Shown here: piece by piece, positions 18,420 to 27,700 of the stretch | Layout: each line of letters begins with the position of its first letter | Numbering within the stretch: the stretch's first letter is position 1 | DNA from: Ilumatobacteraceae bacterium | GTDB taxonomy: Bacteria; Actinomycetota; Acidimicrobiia; Acidimicrobiales; Ilumatobacteraceae | Direction: 5' to 3' | Assembly: GCA_024643255.1 (NCBI GenBank) | Contig: JAHENF010000026.1 | Span: forward strand, 1 to 48,411 | DNA length: 48,411 nt | Position numbers and translations under genes: made by a program | The notes under the pieces: model-generated | What the model was told of the DNA's origin: nothing | The model's input: only the letters and a program-made list of their open reading frames with translations | The model's database searches: none

Positions 18420-19358
18420 ATGTCGACCACAGTGAACGTTGCTCCGGCGATCTCGATCTCCGGCCTCGTGAAGACCTTCGGATCGACCCGGGCGCTCGAC
18501 GGCCTCGACCTGGAGGTCGCCGTGGGTGAGGTCCACGGCTTTCTCGGCCCGAACGGTGCAGGCAAGACCGTGACGATCCGAGTGCTGCTCGGGCTGCTGC
18601 GAACCGATGGTGGCACGGCGCGATTGCTCGGAGGTGATCCATGGGTCGACGCGGTCGAGCTGCACCGCCGCATTGCGTACGTGCCGGGCGACGTCAACCT
18701 GTGGCCGAACCTGTCCGGCGGCGAGACGATCGACCTGCTCGCACGCCTGCGCGGAGGTGTGGATCAGCGCAAGCGCGACGACCTCGTCGAGCGGTTGGCG
18801 CTCGATCCTCGAAAGAAGTGTCGCGCCTATTCCAAGGGCAACCGGCAGAAGGTGGCGTTGATCGCCGGGCTGGCCTCCGACGCCGAGTTGCTCTTGCTCG
18901 ACGAGCCGACGTCCGGCCTCGATCCTCTGATGGAGTCGGTGTTCCAGGACTGCATTCTCGAGGCGACGCGTGAAGGGCGGACGGTCCTGTTGTCGAGCCA
19001 CATCCTCGCCGAGGTCGAGAAGCTGTGCGATCGGGTCACGATCATCCGTCAGGGCCGGGCGGTGCAGTCCGGCACGCTCGACGATCTGCGCTCTCTCACA
19101 CGAACGAACATCACGGCTGCCACCGACCGGCCGATCGTCGGGTTGGACGGCCTCGACGGCGTGCACAACGTGCGCTTCGACGAAGGCCACGTCCACTTCG
19201 ACGTCGACGGTGCCGCTCTCGATGGTGCCATCCGTCATCTCTCGTCGTTCGGGATCCATTCGCTGGTCAGCCAGCCCCCGACCCTCGAGGAGCTGTTCCT
19301 TCGCCACTATGGCGATGAGCTCGCCGCGATGAATGGCGCCGAACGTGGTGTGACATGA
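18420..19358 (+). CDS. ABC transporter ATP-binding protein
   Basis: 312 residues. Walker [10 protein letters not shown]-loop region [15 protein letters not shown], a degenerate signature [12 protein letters not shown] instead of LSGGQ, Walker [14 protein letters not shown], and the H-switch SSHI. Start ATG 18420 with AAAGG just upstream (longer GTG/ATG frame upstream lacks similarity). Stop and next start overlap as ATGA, so it is paired with the permease. Members of this group export drugs, antibiotics or lipids. Confidence 0.93.
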   Translation: MSTTVNVAPAISISGLVKTFGSTRALDGLDLEVAVGEVHGFLGPNGAGKTVTIRVLLGLLRTDGGTARLLGGDPWVDAVELHRRIAYVPGDVNLWPNLSGGETIDLLARLRGGVDQRKRDDLVERLALDPRKKCRAYSKGNRQKVALIAGLASDAELLLLDEPTSGLDPLMESVFQDCILEATREGRTVLLSSHILAEVEKLCDRVTIIRQGRAVQSGTLDDLRSLTRTNITAATDRPIVGLDGLDGVHNVRFDEGHVHFDVDGAALDGAIRHLSSFGIHSLVSQPPTLEELFLRHYGDELAAMNGAERGVT

Positions 19359-21019
19359 CCACGCTCGCCACCGATGTTGCACGGATGGCCGAGCCCGATG
19401 CCGGTGTGTCCGACGATCGACCAGAGCTCAGGAAGTCGGTGGCGGGCACTGGCTTGCTGGTGCGATTCGTGCTGCGACGCGACCGCATCCGACTCCTGCT
19501 GTGGTTCGCGGGGATCGTCGGGCTGGTCGTCGTCACCGCGGCGAGCATCGCGGGCCTGTACAAGACGCCCGAGCAGCTCGCTTCGTATGCGCGGACGGTA
19601 CGTGGCAATTCGGCGCTGATCGTCCAGGCCGGACCCGGCTACGGCCTCGACAACCCCACGACCGGCGCGGTCATGATGAACGAGCTCAGCGTGTGGACGA
19701 TCCTCGCCATCAGTCTGTTGAGCGTGTTCATGATGATCCGGCACACGCGCGCACAGGAGGAGTCGGAGCAGGCCGAGTTGATCCGAGCCGCACCCGTTGG
19801 TCGGCATGCGCCGCTCGCGGCCGCGCTCGTCGCAACCGCGATCGCCGACCTCGTCGTCGCGGCGGGATGCGCGGCGACACTGATCTTCTACGGCCTGTCG
19901 GCGACGGGTTCGATCGCGTTCGGATCGTCCGTCTTCGGAGCGGGGCTCGTCTTCGCCGGGGTTGCGGCGGTGGCCGCCCAGGCCGCCAGCGGATCGCGGG
20001 CGGCATTGGGACTCGGCAGCGCGGTGATCGGTGCTGCGTACGTCGTACGTGCGATCGGCGACGTCGGCAACGGCGTGCTGTCGTGGTTCTCGCCGATCGG
20101 CTGGGCCCAGTCGATCCGAGCGTTCGCCGACGAACGTTGGTGGGTGCTGGTGCTCCCACTGTTCGCGACGGCCACCTTGGTTTCGATCGCGGTCGCGCTC
20201 CAGGGGCGCCGTGACTTCGGTGCGGGCCTGACCGCTCAACGTCCGGGCGCGGCCGCCGCCGGACCTCGGTTGTCGAGCCCGCTCGGATTGGCCATTCGAC
20301 TCCAACGGGCGTCGGTGGTCGGCTGGACGGTCGGTCTCGGCCTGATCGCGTTCTTCTACGGCATCGTCGCGGATCAGGCCGAGTCGATCCTCGAGGACAA
20401 CCCTGAGATGAAGGACTTCTTCGCCCAGCTCGGACAGGGTTCGATCACTGACGCGTTCCTGTCGATGTCCGTGCTCGTCATGGCGTTGATGGCCACCGGG
20501 TTCACGATTTCGTCGGTGCTCCGGCTGCGTGCCGAGGAGATGGCGGGACGGACCGATGCGCTCCTCGCCACCCCCGTCGAGCGCCGCCGGCTTGGCCTGA
20601 GCCACCTCGCCGTGGCGATCGGGGGCACGGTGGCGATCATGACGATCTGCGGGTTGTTGTTGGGCGCCGGCTTCGCACTGGTCTCCGCCGATGCCGGACA
20701 GGTCGTTCGGATGGCGGTGGCTGCAGTGGTGATGGTGCCGGCGATGCTCGTGTTCGCCGGATTGGCGTTCGCGCTGTACGGCTTCAGCCCGAGGTGGTCG
20801 CCCATCGTGTGGGCGGCATTCGTCTGGGCGCTGGTCGCCGGCATGTTGGCCTCGGTGTTGAATCTGCCCGACAGGGTGCTCGACCTCTCGCCGTTCCAAC
20901 ACGTGCCGGCGCTCCCTGCCGACTCGATGGCGTGGCCGCCCGTCGTTGCGCTGCTCGCCGTCGCCGCTGCCCTGATGGCGCTCGGGTTGTGGGCGCTCGA
21001 TCGCCGCGACATGTCCTGA
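19355..21019 (+). CDS. ABC-2 type export permease (polyketide-antibiotic exporter type)
   Basis: 554 residues with about twelve membrane segments, for example [58 protein letters not shown], and C-terminal [20 protein letters not shown] and [16 protein letters not shown]. The R-H-T-R-x-E-E-x-G-R-x-E-L-I-R-A-like loop after the third segment (here [17 protein letters not shown]) is typical of the actinobacterial exporter family that works with the adjacent ATPase. The gene is a single permease equal to two ABC-2 halves fused. Substrate cannot be told. Confidence 0.9.
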   Translation: MTTLATDVARMAEPDAGVSDDRPELRKSVAGTGLLVRFVLRRDRIRLLLWFAGIVGLVVVTAASIAGLYKTPEQLASYARTVRGNSALIVQAGPGYGLDNPTTGAVMMNELSVWTILAISLLSVFMMIRHTRAQEESEQAELIRAAPVGRHAPLAAALVATAIADLVVAAGCAATLIFYGLSATGSIAFGSSVFGAGLVFAGVAAVAAQAASGSRAALGLGSAVIGAAYVVRAIGDVGNGVLSWFSPIGWAQSIRAFADERWWVLVLPLFATATLVSIAVALQGRRDFGAGLTAQRPGAAAAGPRLSSPLGLAIRLQRASVVGWTVGLGLIAFFYGIVADQAESILEDNPEMKDFFAQLGQGSITDAFLSMSVLVMALMATGFTISSVLRLRAEEMAGRTDALLATPVERRRLGLSHLAVAIGGTVAIMTICGLLLGAGFALVSADAGQVVRMAVAAVVMVPAMLVFAGLAFALYGFSPRWSPIVWAAFVWALVAGMLASVLNLPDRVLDLSPFQHVPALPADSMAWPPVVALLAVAAALMALGLWALDRRDMS

Positions 21020-21124
21020 TCGCTCGCCGAGAACTGGCTGCTAGACGCCGATGGTGTGGAACGACCGGTCCACCGGCGCGGCGTGCCGTTCGGGAACGTG
21101 CGGGAGATGTGGCAGCATCGAGCC

Positions 21125-21505
21125 GTGGGAACGACTCTGCATGTCACCGGACTCGATCACATCGTCCTCGTCTGCGCCGACGTCGAGGCGACCCTCGCCT
21201 GGTACCGCGACCTGCTCGGCCTCGAGCCGGTGCGCGTCGACGAATGGCGCCGCGGCGAGGTGCTGTTTCCGTCGCTGCGCGTCAGTGAGGCCACGATCAT
21301 CGACCTGATCGCCGGTCAGCCGACCGATGGCCGCCTCGATCACTTCTGCCTCGTCGTCGAGACGATCGATCTTGCCGCGGTCGCCGCGTCCGGCGACTTC
21401 GAGGTGGTCGACGGACCCGGCCGGCGATTCGGCGCACGCGGCGACGGCACCTCGTTGTACGTGCGTGATCCCGATGGCACGGTGGTCGAACTCCGCCATT
21501 ACTGA
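21125..21505 (+). CDS. VOC (glyoxalase/bleomycin-resistance/dioxygenase) superfamily protein
   Basis: 126 residues as two beta-alpha-beta-beta-beta modules: LDHIVLVCADVEATLAWYRD, then LDHFCLVVETIDLAAV, ending DPDGTVVELRHY. The His of LDHIVL, the His of LDHFCL and the Glu of VVELRHY are in the positions of metal ligands in glyoxalase I. Start GTG 21125; a nearby ATG 21110 sits on top of its own GGGAG and is less likely. Substrate unknown. Confidence 0.85.
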   Translation: MGTTLHVTGLDHIVLVCADVEATLAWYRDLLGLEPVRVDEWRRGEVLFPSLRVSEATIIDLIAGQPTDGRLDHFCLVVETIDLAAVAASGDFEVVDGPGRRFGARGDGTSLYVRDPDGTVVELRHY

Positions 21506-21544
21506 CGCCGGGAATCAGCCGTTCGCGGTGGCTACTGTCGAGGC

Positions 21545-21937
21545 GTGCTCCGAATCGCCATCGCCGTCATCGTGTTCGCCATCGCTCCGCTGTCGTTGGC
21601 CTCGTGTGGTGGGGACGATGCATCCGGGACGCCGGCAGGTGGCCAACCCAGCCGGACGATCGACATCACGGCGACCGAATACGCCTTCAACGGAGACCCG
21701 GGAACGATCGCGGCCGGTGACACGGTCGAGTTCTCGGTCGAGAACGTCGGGGTGCTGGATCACCTGCTCGAAGTGCTGTCGAGCGAAGGGCGCTCACTCG
21801 GCCGGACACAGCGGATCTCGGCAGGGAACACCGACAGCATCGTCGTGACGTTCGAGACAGCGGGCACGTACCGCCTGATCTGCGACGTCGACGATCACCT
21901 GTCTCGCGGGCAGACCGCAACGATCACCGTCGGCTGA
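21545..21937 (+). CDS. cupredoxin-like secreted lipoprotein
   Basis: 130 residues. Lipoprotein signal IAVIVFAIAPLSLASCGG with lipobox LASC, then a ~95-residue beta-sandwich: TEYAFNGDPGTIAAGDTVEFSVENVG, LDHLLEV, and FETAGTYRLICDVDDHLSRGQ. The His of LDHLLEV, the Cys of LICDVD and the His of DDH are placed like the copper ligands of plastocyanin/azurin-type proteins, but the fourth Met position is not present. Copper binding or electron transfer outside the cell is the likely role; a structural cupredoxin without metal is possible. Start GTG 21545. Confidence 0.78.
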   Translation: MLRIAIAVIVFAIAPLSLASCGGDDASGTPAGGQPSRTIDITATEYAFNGDPGTIAAGDTVEFSVENVGVLDHLLEVLSSEGRSLGRTQRISAGNTDSIVVTFETAGTYRLICDVDDHLSRGQTATITVG

Positions 21938-22622
21938 CTCGCTCAGCGAGGCCGTCGACGAAGCCGGCGATCAGGTCGGCGACCTCCGTGGCGTGTGTGT
22001 CCTCGTGCATCGAGTGACCGCCACCGTCGACCACGGCCAGCCGGGCATCGGGCATCTTGCGTTGGAGGTATTCGCCTGCACCGGTGTACTCGGGGCGGTC
22101 CTCGCTGCCTGCGAGCACGAGGGTCGGAGTGGCCGTCTCGGCCAGCCGATCCATCACCACCGAGTCCTCCTGCAGGTTGAGCGTCGTCACCTGCTCGGGC
22201 ACGCCGAAGCGATGGGCGTTGCGGCGGGACCGATCGTTCCACTCCTCGCGTTTCACCGGATCCCGGTAGCCGGGGCCGGTGTTGAGCACGACGACACCGC
22301 GCACGGCGCCGGGCCGCGTCACGGCGTAGGCGAGCGCGAGGTACCCGCCGAGCGAGTGACCGACGAGGACGGCAGGGAGATCGTCGGACAACTCCGCCAG
22401 GATGTCGTCGAGGTCGTCGAGCGCCCGATCGCGGGTGTACTCCGCCGCATCGTCGAGCACAGGTGATTCGCCGTGTCCGAGGAGGTCGGGGGCGACGACC
22501 GTGAATCGGTCCTCCAACAGTTCCATGCACCGACTCCACGTCGACGACGAGGTGCCCATGCCGTGCAGGAAGACGATCGGTGCGCCGTGACCGCAGCGCA
22601 CGACGTGGAGTCGTGTCGTCAT
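21924..22622 (-). CDS. alpha/beta-hydrolase (serine)
   Basis: 232 residues. HGMGTSSSTW oxyanion loop, DLLGHGES, nucleophile elbow VGHSLGGYLAL and the catalytic His in DGGGHSMHED. Family members include lipases, esterases and C-C hydrolases. Begins ATG 22622 only 1 nt after the panB stop, so it is the last gene of the panB transcript (expressed 3' to it on the minus strand). It overlaps the 3' end of the convergent cupredoxin gene by 14 nt. Confidence 0.88.
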   Translation of the reverse strand: MTTRLHVVRCGHGAPIVFLHGMGTSSSTWSRCMELLEDRFTVVAPDLLGHGESPVLDDAAEYTRDRALDDLDDILAELSDDLPAVLVGHSLGGYLALAYAVTRPGAVRGVVVLNTGPGYRDPVKREEWNDRSRRNAHRFGVPEQVTTLNLQEDSVVMDRLAETATPTLVLAGSEDRPEYTGAGEYLQRKMPDARLAVVDGGGHSMHEDTHATEVADLIAGFVDGLAERVSRR

Positions 22623-22623
22623 C

Positions 22624-23472
22624 TCACTCGCCGTATTCGTGCTCGGGGCCGGGGTACACGCCGGACTCGACGTCCTCGCGATAGGCGATCGCGGCGTCGA
22701 GCAGGGTCTGGCCGATCGAGGCGTACTGCTTGACGAACTTGGGGATCCGCCCTCGGGTGAACCCCGCCCAGTCGCTCCAGACGAGCAGTTGGCCGTCGCA
22801 GTCCGGCCCGGCGCCCACCGAGATGGTCGGGATCGACAGCTCCTTGGTCGCCTGGGCGGCGACGGCCGAGGGCACCATCTCCAACACCACGGCGAACGCC
22901 CCGGCTTCCTCGACGGCGTGTGCATCGGCGAGCAGCTGTTGAGCTCCCTCGCCACGACCCTGGATGATGTGGCCGCCCAGCCCGTGCTCGCTCTGGGGTG
23001 TGAACCCGATGTGGGCCATCACCGGAATGCCGGCGCGAACGATCCGCTTGATCTGCTTGGCGCTGCGGACTCCGCCCTCGAGCTTCACAGCGTGTGCCCC
23101 GGTCTCCTTCATGAAGCGGATCGCGGTGGCCAGTGCCTCGTCGGGGCCGTTCTCGTATGACCCGAACGGCATGTCGGCGATCACCAGCGCGCGGTTGACG
23201 CCGCGCACGACGGCGGCCGTGAGCGGGATGAGTTCGTCGACGGTGACCGGGATCGTGGTGTCGTAGCCGAACACGGTGTTGCCCGCTGAGTCACCGACGA
23301 GCAGGAAGTCGATGCCCGCATCGTCGAAGATCGCCGCCGAGAGGTAGTCGTAGCTCGTCAGCCCCGTGATCTTGATGCCCTGTTCCTTCGCACGTTGGAA
23401 GTGGCGCGTGCGGACTCGCTTCAGGGACGGGTCGACTGCTCCGGCGCCGTACGGGCGCTCTTCATCGGTCAC
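22624..23472 (-). CDS. panB: 3-methyl-2-oxobutanoate hydroxymethyltransferase
   Basis: 282 residues; transfers a hydroxymethyl group from methylene-THF to 2-ketoisovalerate to give ketopantoate, first step of pantothenate synthesis. Seen: [39 protein letters not shown], with the Mg-binding Asp of [22 protein letters not shown] with the substrate Lys; [14 protein letters not shown]; and [20 protein letters not shown]. Length and motifs are complete. GTG 23472 is chosen; GTG 23481 is an in-frame alternative. No panC or panD is adjacent. Confidence 0.95.
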   Translation of the reverse strand: MTDEERPYGAGAVDPSLKRVRTRHFQRAKEQGIKITGLTSYDYLSAAIFDDAGIDFLLVGDSAGNTVFGYDTTIPVTVDELIPLTAAVVRGVNRALVIADMPFGSYENGPDEALATAIRFMKETGAHAVKLEGGVRSAKQIKRIVRAGIPVMAHIGFTPQSEHGLGGHIIQGRGEGAQQLLADAHAVEEAGAFAVVLEMVPSAVAAQATKELSIPTISVGAGPDCDGQLLVWSDWAGFTRGRIPKFVKQYASIGQTLLDAAIAYREDVESGVYPGPEHEYGE

Positions 23473-23512
23473 GTCGTCCACCGTAGACGCTCGACGTCCC
23501 GACCCGTACCTC

Positions 23513-24247
23513 TCACCCCGCCGACCATGGGATGGCCGGAAGTTCGTCGAGGCCGTCGAGGAGTTGGCGCACGAACCGATCCTCGATCTCCGCGAGGTAC
23601 TCCGAGTCGGCCTCGATCCGGTGCTCGTCGAAGACCAACGAGTCGTTGCGGTACACCGCGAGGTCGAAGGGTGGGCCGACCGACAGGTTCGCTCGCGCCG
23701 TGCTGAGCATCGAGCCGATGGCGATCTTCGTGGCAACGTCGAGATCGACGCGAGGATGCACGGCGAGTTCCAGCCAGAACTTGCCGAACTTGGTTTCACC
23801 GATCTGGAGGAACGGTCGGGTCTTCGACGCTCGGATGTAGTTGCCCTCGGGGTAGACGAGGAAGATCTCCGGGAGTTCGCCGGCGATCTGGCCGCCGAGG
23901 ATGAAGGTGGCGGTGCCGTCGGCACCCGACCCGGCGAGCGCGTCACGGTGGCTGCCGACGACCTCGGTACTCAGCCGACCGAGGTACAGCGCTGCCTCGA
24001 AGAGCCGATCCACCGTCGCCAACGTCTCGCGGCCGTCGCCGGCGGCGAGGTCGCGATTGATGCGGTCGAGCACCTCCTGTGTGGTGGCGAGGTTCCCGGC
24101 CGACTGGATGACGAATGCCCGGTCGGGGGCCGGCCGCAGCACGTGGAGCTTGCGGTAGGTGCTGATGTTGTCGACGCCAGCGCTGGTGCGCGTGTCGGAC
24201 AGGAACACGATGCCCTCGTCGAGGCGAATTGCGAGGCAATAGGTCAC
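23513..24247 (-). CDS. anbu: Anbu (bacterial proteasome-related, HslV-like) peptidase
   Basis: 244 residues starting GTG-ACC, giving [29 protein letters not shown]. The Thr after the initiator and the SDTRT-AGVDN segment are the signature of Anbu, an N-terminal-nucleophile protease ancestral to the proteasome that forms ring assemblies. Later segments [13 protein letters not shown] and [11 protein letters not shown] fit the family. Anbu usually neighbours a transglutaminase-like gene, an alpha-E protein and an ATP-grasp enzyme; here it is instead joined by a GTGA overlap to an M3 oligopeptidase. Confidence 0.9.
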   Translation of the reverse strand: MTYCLAIRLDEGIVFLSDTRTSAGVDNISTYRKLHVLRPAPDRAFVIQSAGNLATTQEVLDRINRDLAAGDGRETLATVDRLFEAALYLGRLSTEVVGSHRDALAGSGADGTATFILGGQIAGELPEIFLVYPEGNYIRASKTRPFLQIGETKFGKFWLELAVHPRVDLDVATKIAIGSMLSTARANLSVGPPFDLAVYRNDSLVFDEHRIEADSEYLAEIEDRFVRQLLDGLDELPAIPWSAG

Positions 24248-26061
24248 GCGAGGCGTCCGGCGGCGCGGGCGGCGTCCTCGGCCGCGGTGAGCTGACCTTC
24301 GACGATCTTCAGGCCGTTGCGCCAGAAGTTCGGATCGGTCAGGTCGCAGTCGACGATGCGCGCGAGGTCCTCGGGGCTCTTCGAACCGCCGGCGCGCAGC
24401 AGTTCGAGATACGCCGGCACGAACGCGTCGCCCTCCTGCTGGTAGCGGGCGTACACGGACAATGCGAGGAGCTGGCCGTATGCATACGCGTACACGTACC
24501 CCGGCGATCCCATGAAGTGGGGGACGTAACTCCACCAGCTGCGGTAGCCGTCGGTGACCTCGACCGAGTCACCGAGCATCGCCTCCTGGCTCTGCGCCCA
24601 CAGGTCGCCGAACCGCTCGACGCTCAGTTCACCCTCCTCGCGGCGTGCGGTGTGACAGGCGTGCTCGAAACGGTTCATCGCGATCTGGCGGAAGACGGTG
24701 GCGATCGAGTCCTCGAGGGTCGTCGCGAGCAGCGCGAATCGCTCGTTGGGATCATCGATCATCGACAGCAGCCGGGCGCTGGTGACCGTCTCGCCGAACA
24801 CCGATGCCGTCTCGGCGACGGTCAACGGGACGTCCTGGTGGAAGATGCCCTGCTCGCGTGCGAGGTAGAAGTGGACGCCGTGGCCGAGTTCGTGGGCGAG
24901 CGTTGCGACGTCGCGGCTCTTCGAGGTCCAGTTGAGCAGCACGTAGGGATGGTGACCGGGCGAGACGCCGGCGGCGAAGGCTCCGCCGCGCTTGCCTGGC
25001 CGCAGCGGTGCGTCGATCCACGATTCGTCGATGAACCGGTCGACGATGCCTGCGAGCTCCGGCGAGAACGAGGCGTACGCGTCGCGGACGATCCGGGTTC
25101 CCTCGCTCCAACCGATCTGGCGATCGGCAGTTGCCACGGATGCCATGCGGTCGTAGTCGGCGAGGCGGTCGAGGCCGAGCACCTTGGCCTTGAGGGTGTA
25201 CCAGCGTTGGGCGATCGAGTAGTTGTCGACGACCGCGTCGACCAGCGCCTGGACCGATTCGTCCGACGCCTCGTTGGCGAGGTTGCGTGACGAGACCCAC
25301 GAGTCGTAGTGCCGCAGCCGGTCGTCGACCGCCTTGTCGAGCAGGAGTGTGTTGAACACGTAGGCGCGAGTTCGCAGGCCGGGTTCGAGGCCTGCGGTGA
25401 TGCCGGTTGCCACCTGGCGGCGCACCGACCGGTCGGGGTGCTGCAGCATCGATGCGGCCTGCATCAACGGGAGTCCCGATCCGCCGAGTTCGTCGGGCAG
25501 ATCGACGGTGACCGCCGAGGCGAGCTCGTCGAAGAGGCGCACCCATGCCGAGAATCCGGTCTGTGACTTCTCGGCGACGATCGTCTCCTCGGCTTCGCTG
25601 AGCAGGTGCGGACGGGTCAGACGGAGGTTGTCGAGGTGGTGCCGGCAGAAGTCGAGCTGGACGTCGGCGAGCACTGCGGCGACGTGCGCATCGTCCGCTG
25701 CCGCCCACTCGAGATCGAAGAAGATCAGCTTGGTGGCGATCGCCGTCGATCGTTCCTGGGCGGCGGCCATCGCCGCGCCGCGTGTGGGATCGTCGGTGGC
25801 GGTCGTGAAGGCCAACATCGCGTGGTAGCTGACTCGGGCGACGAGGTCCTGGAGTTCGGCGATCGTGTGCATCGCCGCTGCGAGTTCGCTCGCATCCAGC
25901 TCGCCGACCCGTCCGCGCAGCGCGGTGAGGCCGTCGGCGATCGCGTCGGCCTGGTCGAAGAGATCCGACGGTGTCGCCCCGTCGGGCAGGATCGTGTCGA
26001 TGTCCCATGCCACATCGGCGGCGGTGAGGTCAGCGGTCGTGTCGGCGTCGATCGTGCTCAT
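24244..26061 (-). CDS. pepF: oligoendopeptidase F (M3 family)
   Basis: 605 residues. Zinc motif HELGHGVH with the third ligand in VAETASVFGE about 25 residues on; GKRGGAFAAG and SPGHHPYVLLNWTSKSRDVATLAHE precede it, and HFMGSPGYVYAYAYGQLLAL follows. These are all M3B (PepF) landmarks; the enzyme cuts short peptides in the cytosol. Start ATG 26061 (MSTIDAD). It overlaps the following anbu gene by 4 nt, which suggests that Anbu and PepF act in sequence on peptides. Confidence 0.94.
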   Translation of the reverse strand: MSTIDADTTADLTAADVAWDIDTILPDGATPSDLFDQADAIADGLTALRGRVGELDASELAAAMHTIAELQDLVARVSYHAMLAFTTATDDPTRGAAMAAAQERSTAIATKLIFFDLEWAAADDAHVAAVLADVQLDFCRHHLDNLRLTRPHLLSEAEETIVAEKSQTGFSAWVRLFDELASAVTVDLPDELGGSGLPLMQAASMLQHPDRSVRRQVATGITAGLEPGLRTRAYVFNTLLLDKAVDDRLRHYDSWVSSRNLANEASDESVQALVDAVVDNYSIAQRWYTLKAKVLGLDRLADYDRMASVATADRQIGWSEGTRIVRDAYASFSPELAGIVDRFIDESWIDAPLRPGKRGGAFAAGVSPGHHPYVLLNWTSKSRDVATLAHELGHGVHFYLAREQGIFHQDVPLTVAETASVFGETVTSARLLSMIDDPNERFALLATTLEDSIATVFRQIAMNRFEHACHTARREEGELSVERFGDLWAQSQEAMLGDSVEVTDGYRSWWSYVPHFMGSPGYVYAYAYGQLLALSVYARYQQEGDAFVPAYLELLRAGGSKSPEDLARIVDCDLTDPNFWRNGLKIVEGQLTAAEDAARAAGRLA

Positions 26062-26099
26062 CCGGAGAGTCTGCCGTGGAATCGAGCCGACGATCGGTG

Positions 26100-26843
26100 T
26101 CAGGCGCCAATCGTCGCACCTGTGTCGCCGTGGGGGACCAGGACCTCGTCGGCCACGTCGCGCATGTCGGGCCACAGGATGCGGATGAGCGCGATCGCGA
26201 CGCCGACGGCAACCAGTTGTGCGGCGATGAATGCCGGCGCGCTCGCCGGCTCGATGCCGGCGAAGGTGTCGGAGAACATGCGGGCGACGGTCACGGCCGG
26301 GTTGGCGAAGCTGGTCGACGACGTGAAGTAGTAGGCCGCCGCGATGTAGCCGCCGACGGCGAATGCGACCGTCGAGGCGCGACCCGATCGCACGACGCCG
26401 AAGATCACGAGGAGCAGACCGAGTGTGGCGACGCCTTCGGCGAACACGAGGTTGATCGACGAGCGGTCCTTGGTCGACCAGCTGACCGCGTCGAGGTCGA
26501 ACATCAGGTTCGCGATCATCACGCCGACGATCGCTCCGGTGGTCTGCGCTGCGACGTACCAGACGGCGGTGGGCGTGTCGATGCCGCCGAAGGCGCGGTC
26601 GGTGATCGTGACCGCGGGGTTGAAGTGGGCTCCGGAGACCGAGCCGAAGGCCAGGATCAGCGCCACGAGCGCGCCGGCGGTGGCGAAGGCGTTCTGGAAC
26701 AGCTGCAGACCGACGTCGTCGGTGAGGTTCTCGGCCATGATCCCCGAGCCCACGACCGCCGCGAGCAGGAATGCGGTGCCGACGAACTCGCCGGTCAGGC
26801 GACGGATGTCCGGCCGCCAGGTCGGGGTGGGCGGCGTGCTCAC
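26100..26843 (-). CDS. MIP/aquaglyceroporin family channel in ars operon (AqpS-like)
   Basis: 247 residues, six membrane helices and both NPA half-helices: SGAHFNPAVTI and TSFANPAVTVAR. Starts GTG 26843 in a GTGA overlap with arsC. In Sinorhizobium meliloti an aquaglyceroporin (AqpS) replaces the usual arsenite pump: arsenate is reduced by ArsC and arsenite leaks out through the channel. The operon here (arsR, arsC, aqp, no arsB/acr3 visible) has that logic, so arsenite efflux is the best call; glycerol or water transport is the alternative. Confidence 0.9.
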   Translation of the reverse strand: MSTPPTPTWRPDIRRLTGEFVGTAFLLAAVVGSGIMAENLTDDVGLQLFQNAFATAGALVALILAFGSVSGAHFNPAVTITDRAFGGIDTPTAVWYVAAQTTGAIVGVMIANLMFDLDAVSWSTKDRSSINLVFAEGVATLGLLLVIFGVVRSGRASTVAFAVGGYIAAAYYFTSSTSFANPAVTVARMFSDTFAGIEPASAPAFIAAQLVAVGVAIALIRILWPDMRDVADEVLVPHGDTGATIGA

Positions 26844-27250
26844 GACGGCTCGATGGCCAGGCCGGCCATCAGCTGCTCGACGCGTGCACGGATCTCGTCG
26901 CGGACGGTCCGGACGAACTCGACCGGTTGGCCGGCCGGATCGGTGAGCTGCCAGTCCTCGTATCGCTTGCCGGGGTACACCGGGCACACGTCCCCACAAC
27001 CCATCGTGACGACCACGTCGGCGGTTCGGGCATCGTCGTCGGTCCAGCGCTGGGGCTGTTCGCCGGAGATGTCGATGCCGACCTCGCTCATCGCGGCGAT
27101 CGCCGCCGGATTGACCTGGTCGGCCGGCTCGGAGCCGCCCGAGAAGACCTGCACCCGGTCACCGGCGAGGTGTCGGAGCCAGCCGGCGGCCATCTGCGAG
27201 CGGCCGGCATTGTGGACGCAGAGGAAGAGGACGGCCGGGCGGGCGCTCAT
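26840..27250 (-). CDS. arsC: arsenate reductase, low-molecular-weight PTP type
   Basis: 136 residues: VLFLCVHNAGRSQMAAGWL (C-x5-R-S active-site loop), VQVFSGGSEPADQVNPAA, VVTMGCGDVCP with the second redox cysteines, and YEDWQLTDPAG supplying the catalytic Asp. This is the LMW-phosphatase (thioredoxin- or mycothiol-coupled) arsenate reductase rather than a true phosphatase, as the P-loop VHNAGRS and the later Cys-containing GCGDVCP fit. ATGA overlap with arsR and GTGA overlap with the channel gene. Confidence 0.94.
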   Translation of the reverse strand: MSARPAVLFLCVHNAGRSQMAAGWLRHLAGDRVQVFSGGSEPADQVNPAAIAAMSEVGIDISGEQPQRWTDDDARTADVVVTMGCGDVCPVYPGKRYEDWQLTDPAGQPVEFVRTVRDEIRARVEQLMAGLAIEPS

Positions 27251-27627
27251 GGGCGGGGTCCTGACGTGTCGGTGGTGCGGGTGGGGGAGGACAGAACGGC
27301 GCCGAGTTCGTCGAGCCGCTCGTGGCGGAGCCGGAACCAGGCCCACTTGCCGCGCTGTTCGCGTTCGAGCACCCCGGCGTTGACGAGCATGGAGAGGTGG
27401 TGGCTGACGGTGGGTTGGCTGCGCTCGAGCGAGTCGGGAAGATCGCATGCGCAGACTTCACCGTTGGGCGACGTCGCGATGATCGAGACCAGGCGCAGAC
27501 GGACGGGATCGGCGAGCACCTTGAGTGCTGCCGCGAGGTCGTGGGCCTGGTCGTCGGTGAGGGCATCGCCGGCGACGGACCCGCAGCACGAGACGAGCGG
27601 TGGCTCGGATTTCATATCGACATTCAT
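27247..27627 (-). CDS. arsR: ArsR-family metalloregulator
   Basis: 126 residues. Winged helix with SQPTVSHHLSMLVNAGVLERE as recognition helix. Cysteines in the sensor position (NGEVCACDLPDSLERS) together with an N-terminal CC pair (VSCCGS) are candidate arsenite ligands; they differ from the ELCVCDL spacing of R773 ArsR but resemble other actinobacterial versions. Represses its own operon until As(III) binds. Start ATG 27627; internal ATG 27615 is possible. Predicted promoter elements lie directly upstream with a palindrome between -35 and -10. Confidence 0.93.
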   Translation of the reverse strand: MNVDMKSEPPLVSCCGSVAGDALTDDQAHDLAAALKVLADPVRLRLVSIIATSPNGEVCACDLPDSLERSQPTVSHHLSMLVNAGVLEREQRGKWAWFRLRHERLDELGAVLSSPTRTTDTSGPRP

Positions 27628-27636
27628 CGAAGTGAG

Positions 27637-27666
27637 ATGATAACGTATCGAACAGCATCGATACAA
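27637..27666 (-). promoter_or_regulatory. arsR promoter with embedded operator palindrome
   Basis: On the minus strand: -35-like TTGTAT (27666-27661), 18-nt spacer, -10-like TATCAT (27642-27637), which matches TATAAT at 5 of 6. The spacer region holds the perfect inverted repeat GTATCGA-N6-TCGATAC (27645-27664). The start codon of arsR at 27627 would be about 3 nt from the expected start of transcription, so the mRNA may be almost leaderless. The palindrome also stands upstream of the divergent CadI-type gene and could control both. Confidence 0.75.
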
Positions 27667-27700
27667 GGTCGGTGCGCACACGTCTCGAAAGGACGACCCG

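Noticed and set aside
19307..20902. 531-residue minus-strand ORF opposite the ABC permease
   Set aside because: Arg/Asp/His-rich antisense of a membrane protein; the plus-strand frame has membrane helices and a 4-nt overlap with its ATPase.
26076..27383. 435-residue plus-strand ORF across the ars operon
   Set aside because: Antisense of aquaporin and ArsC; no motif, whereas the minus strand has three recognised overlapping genes.
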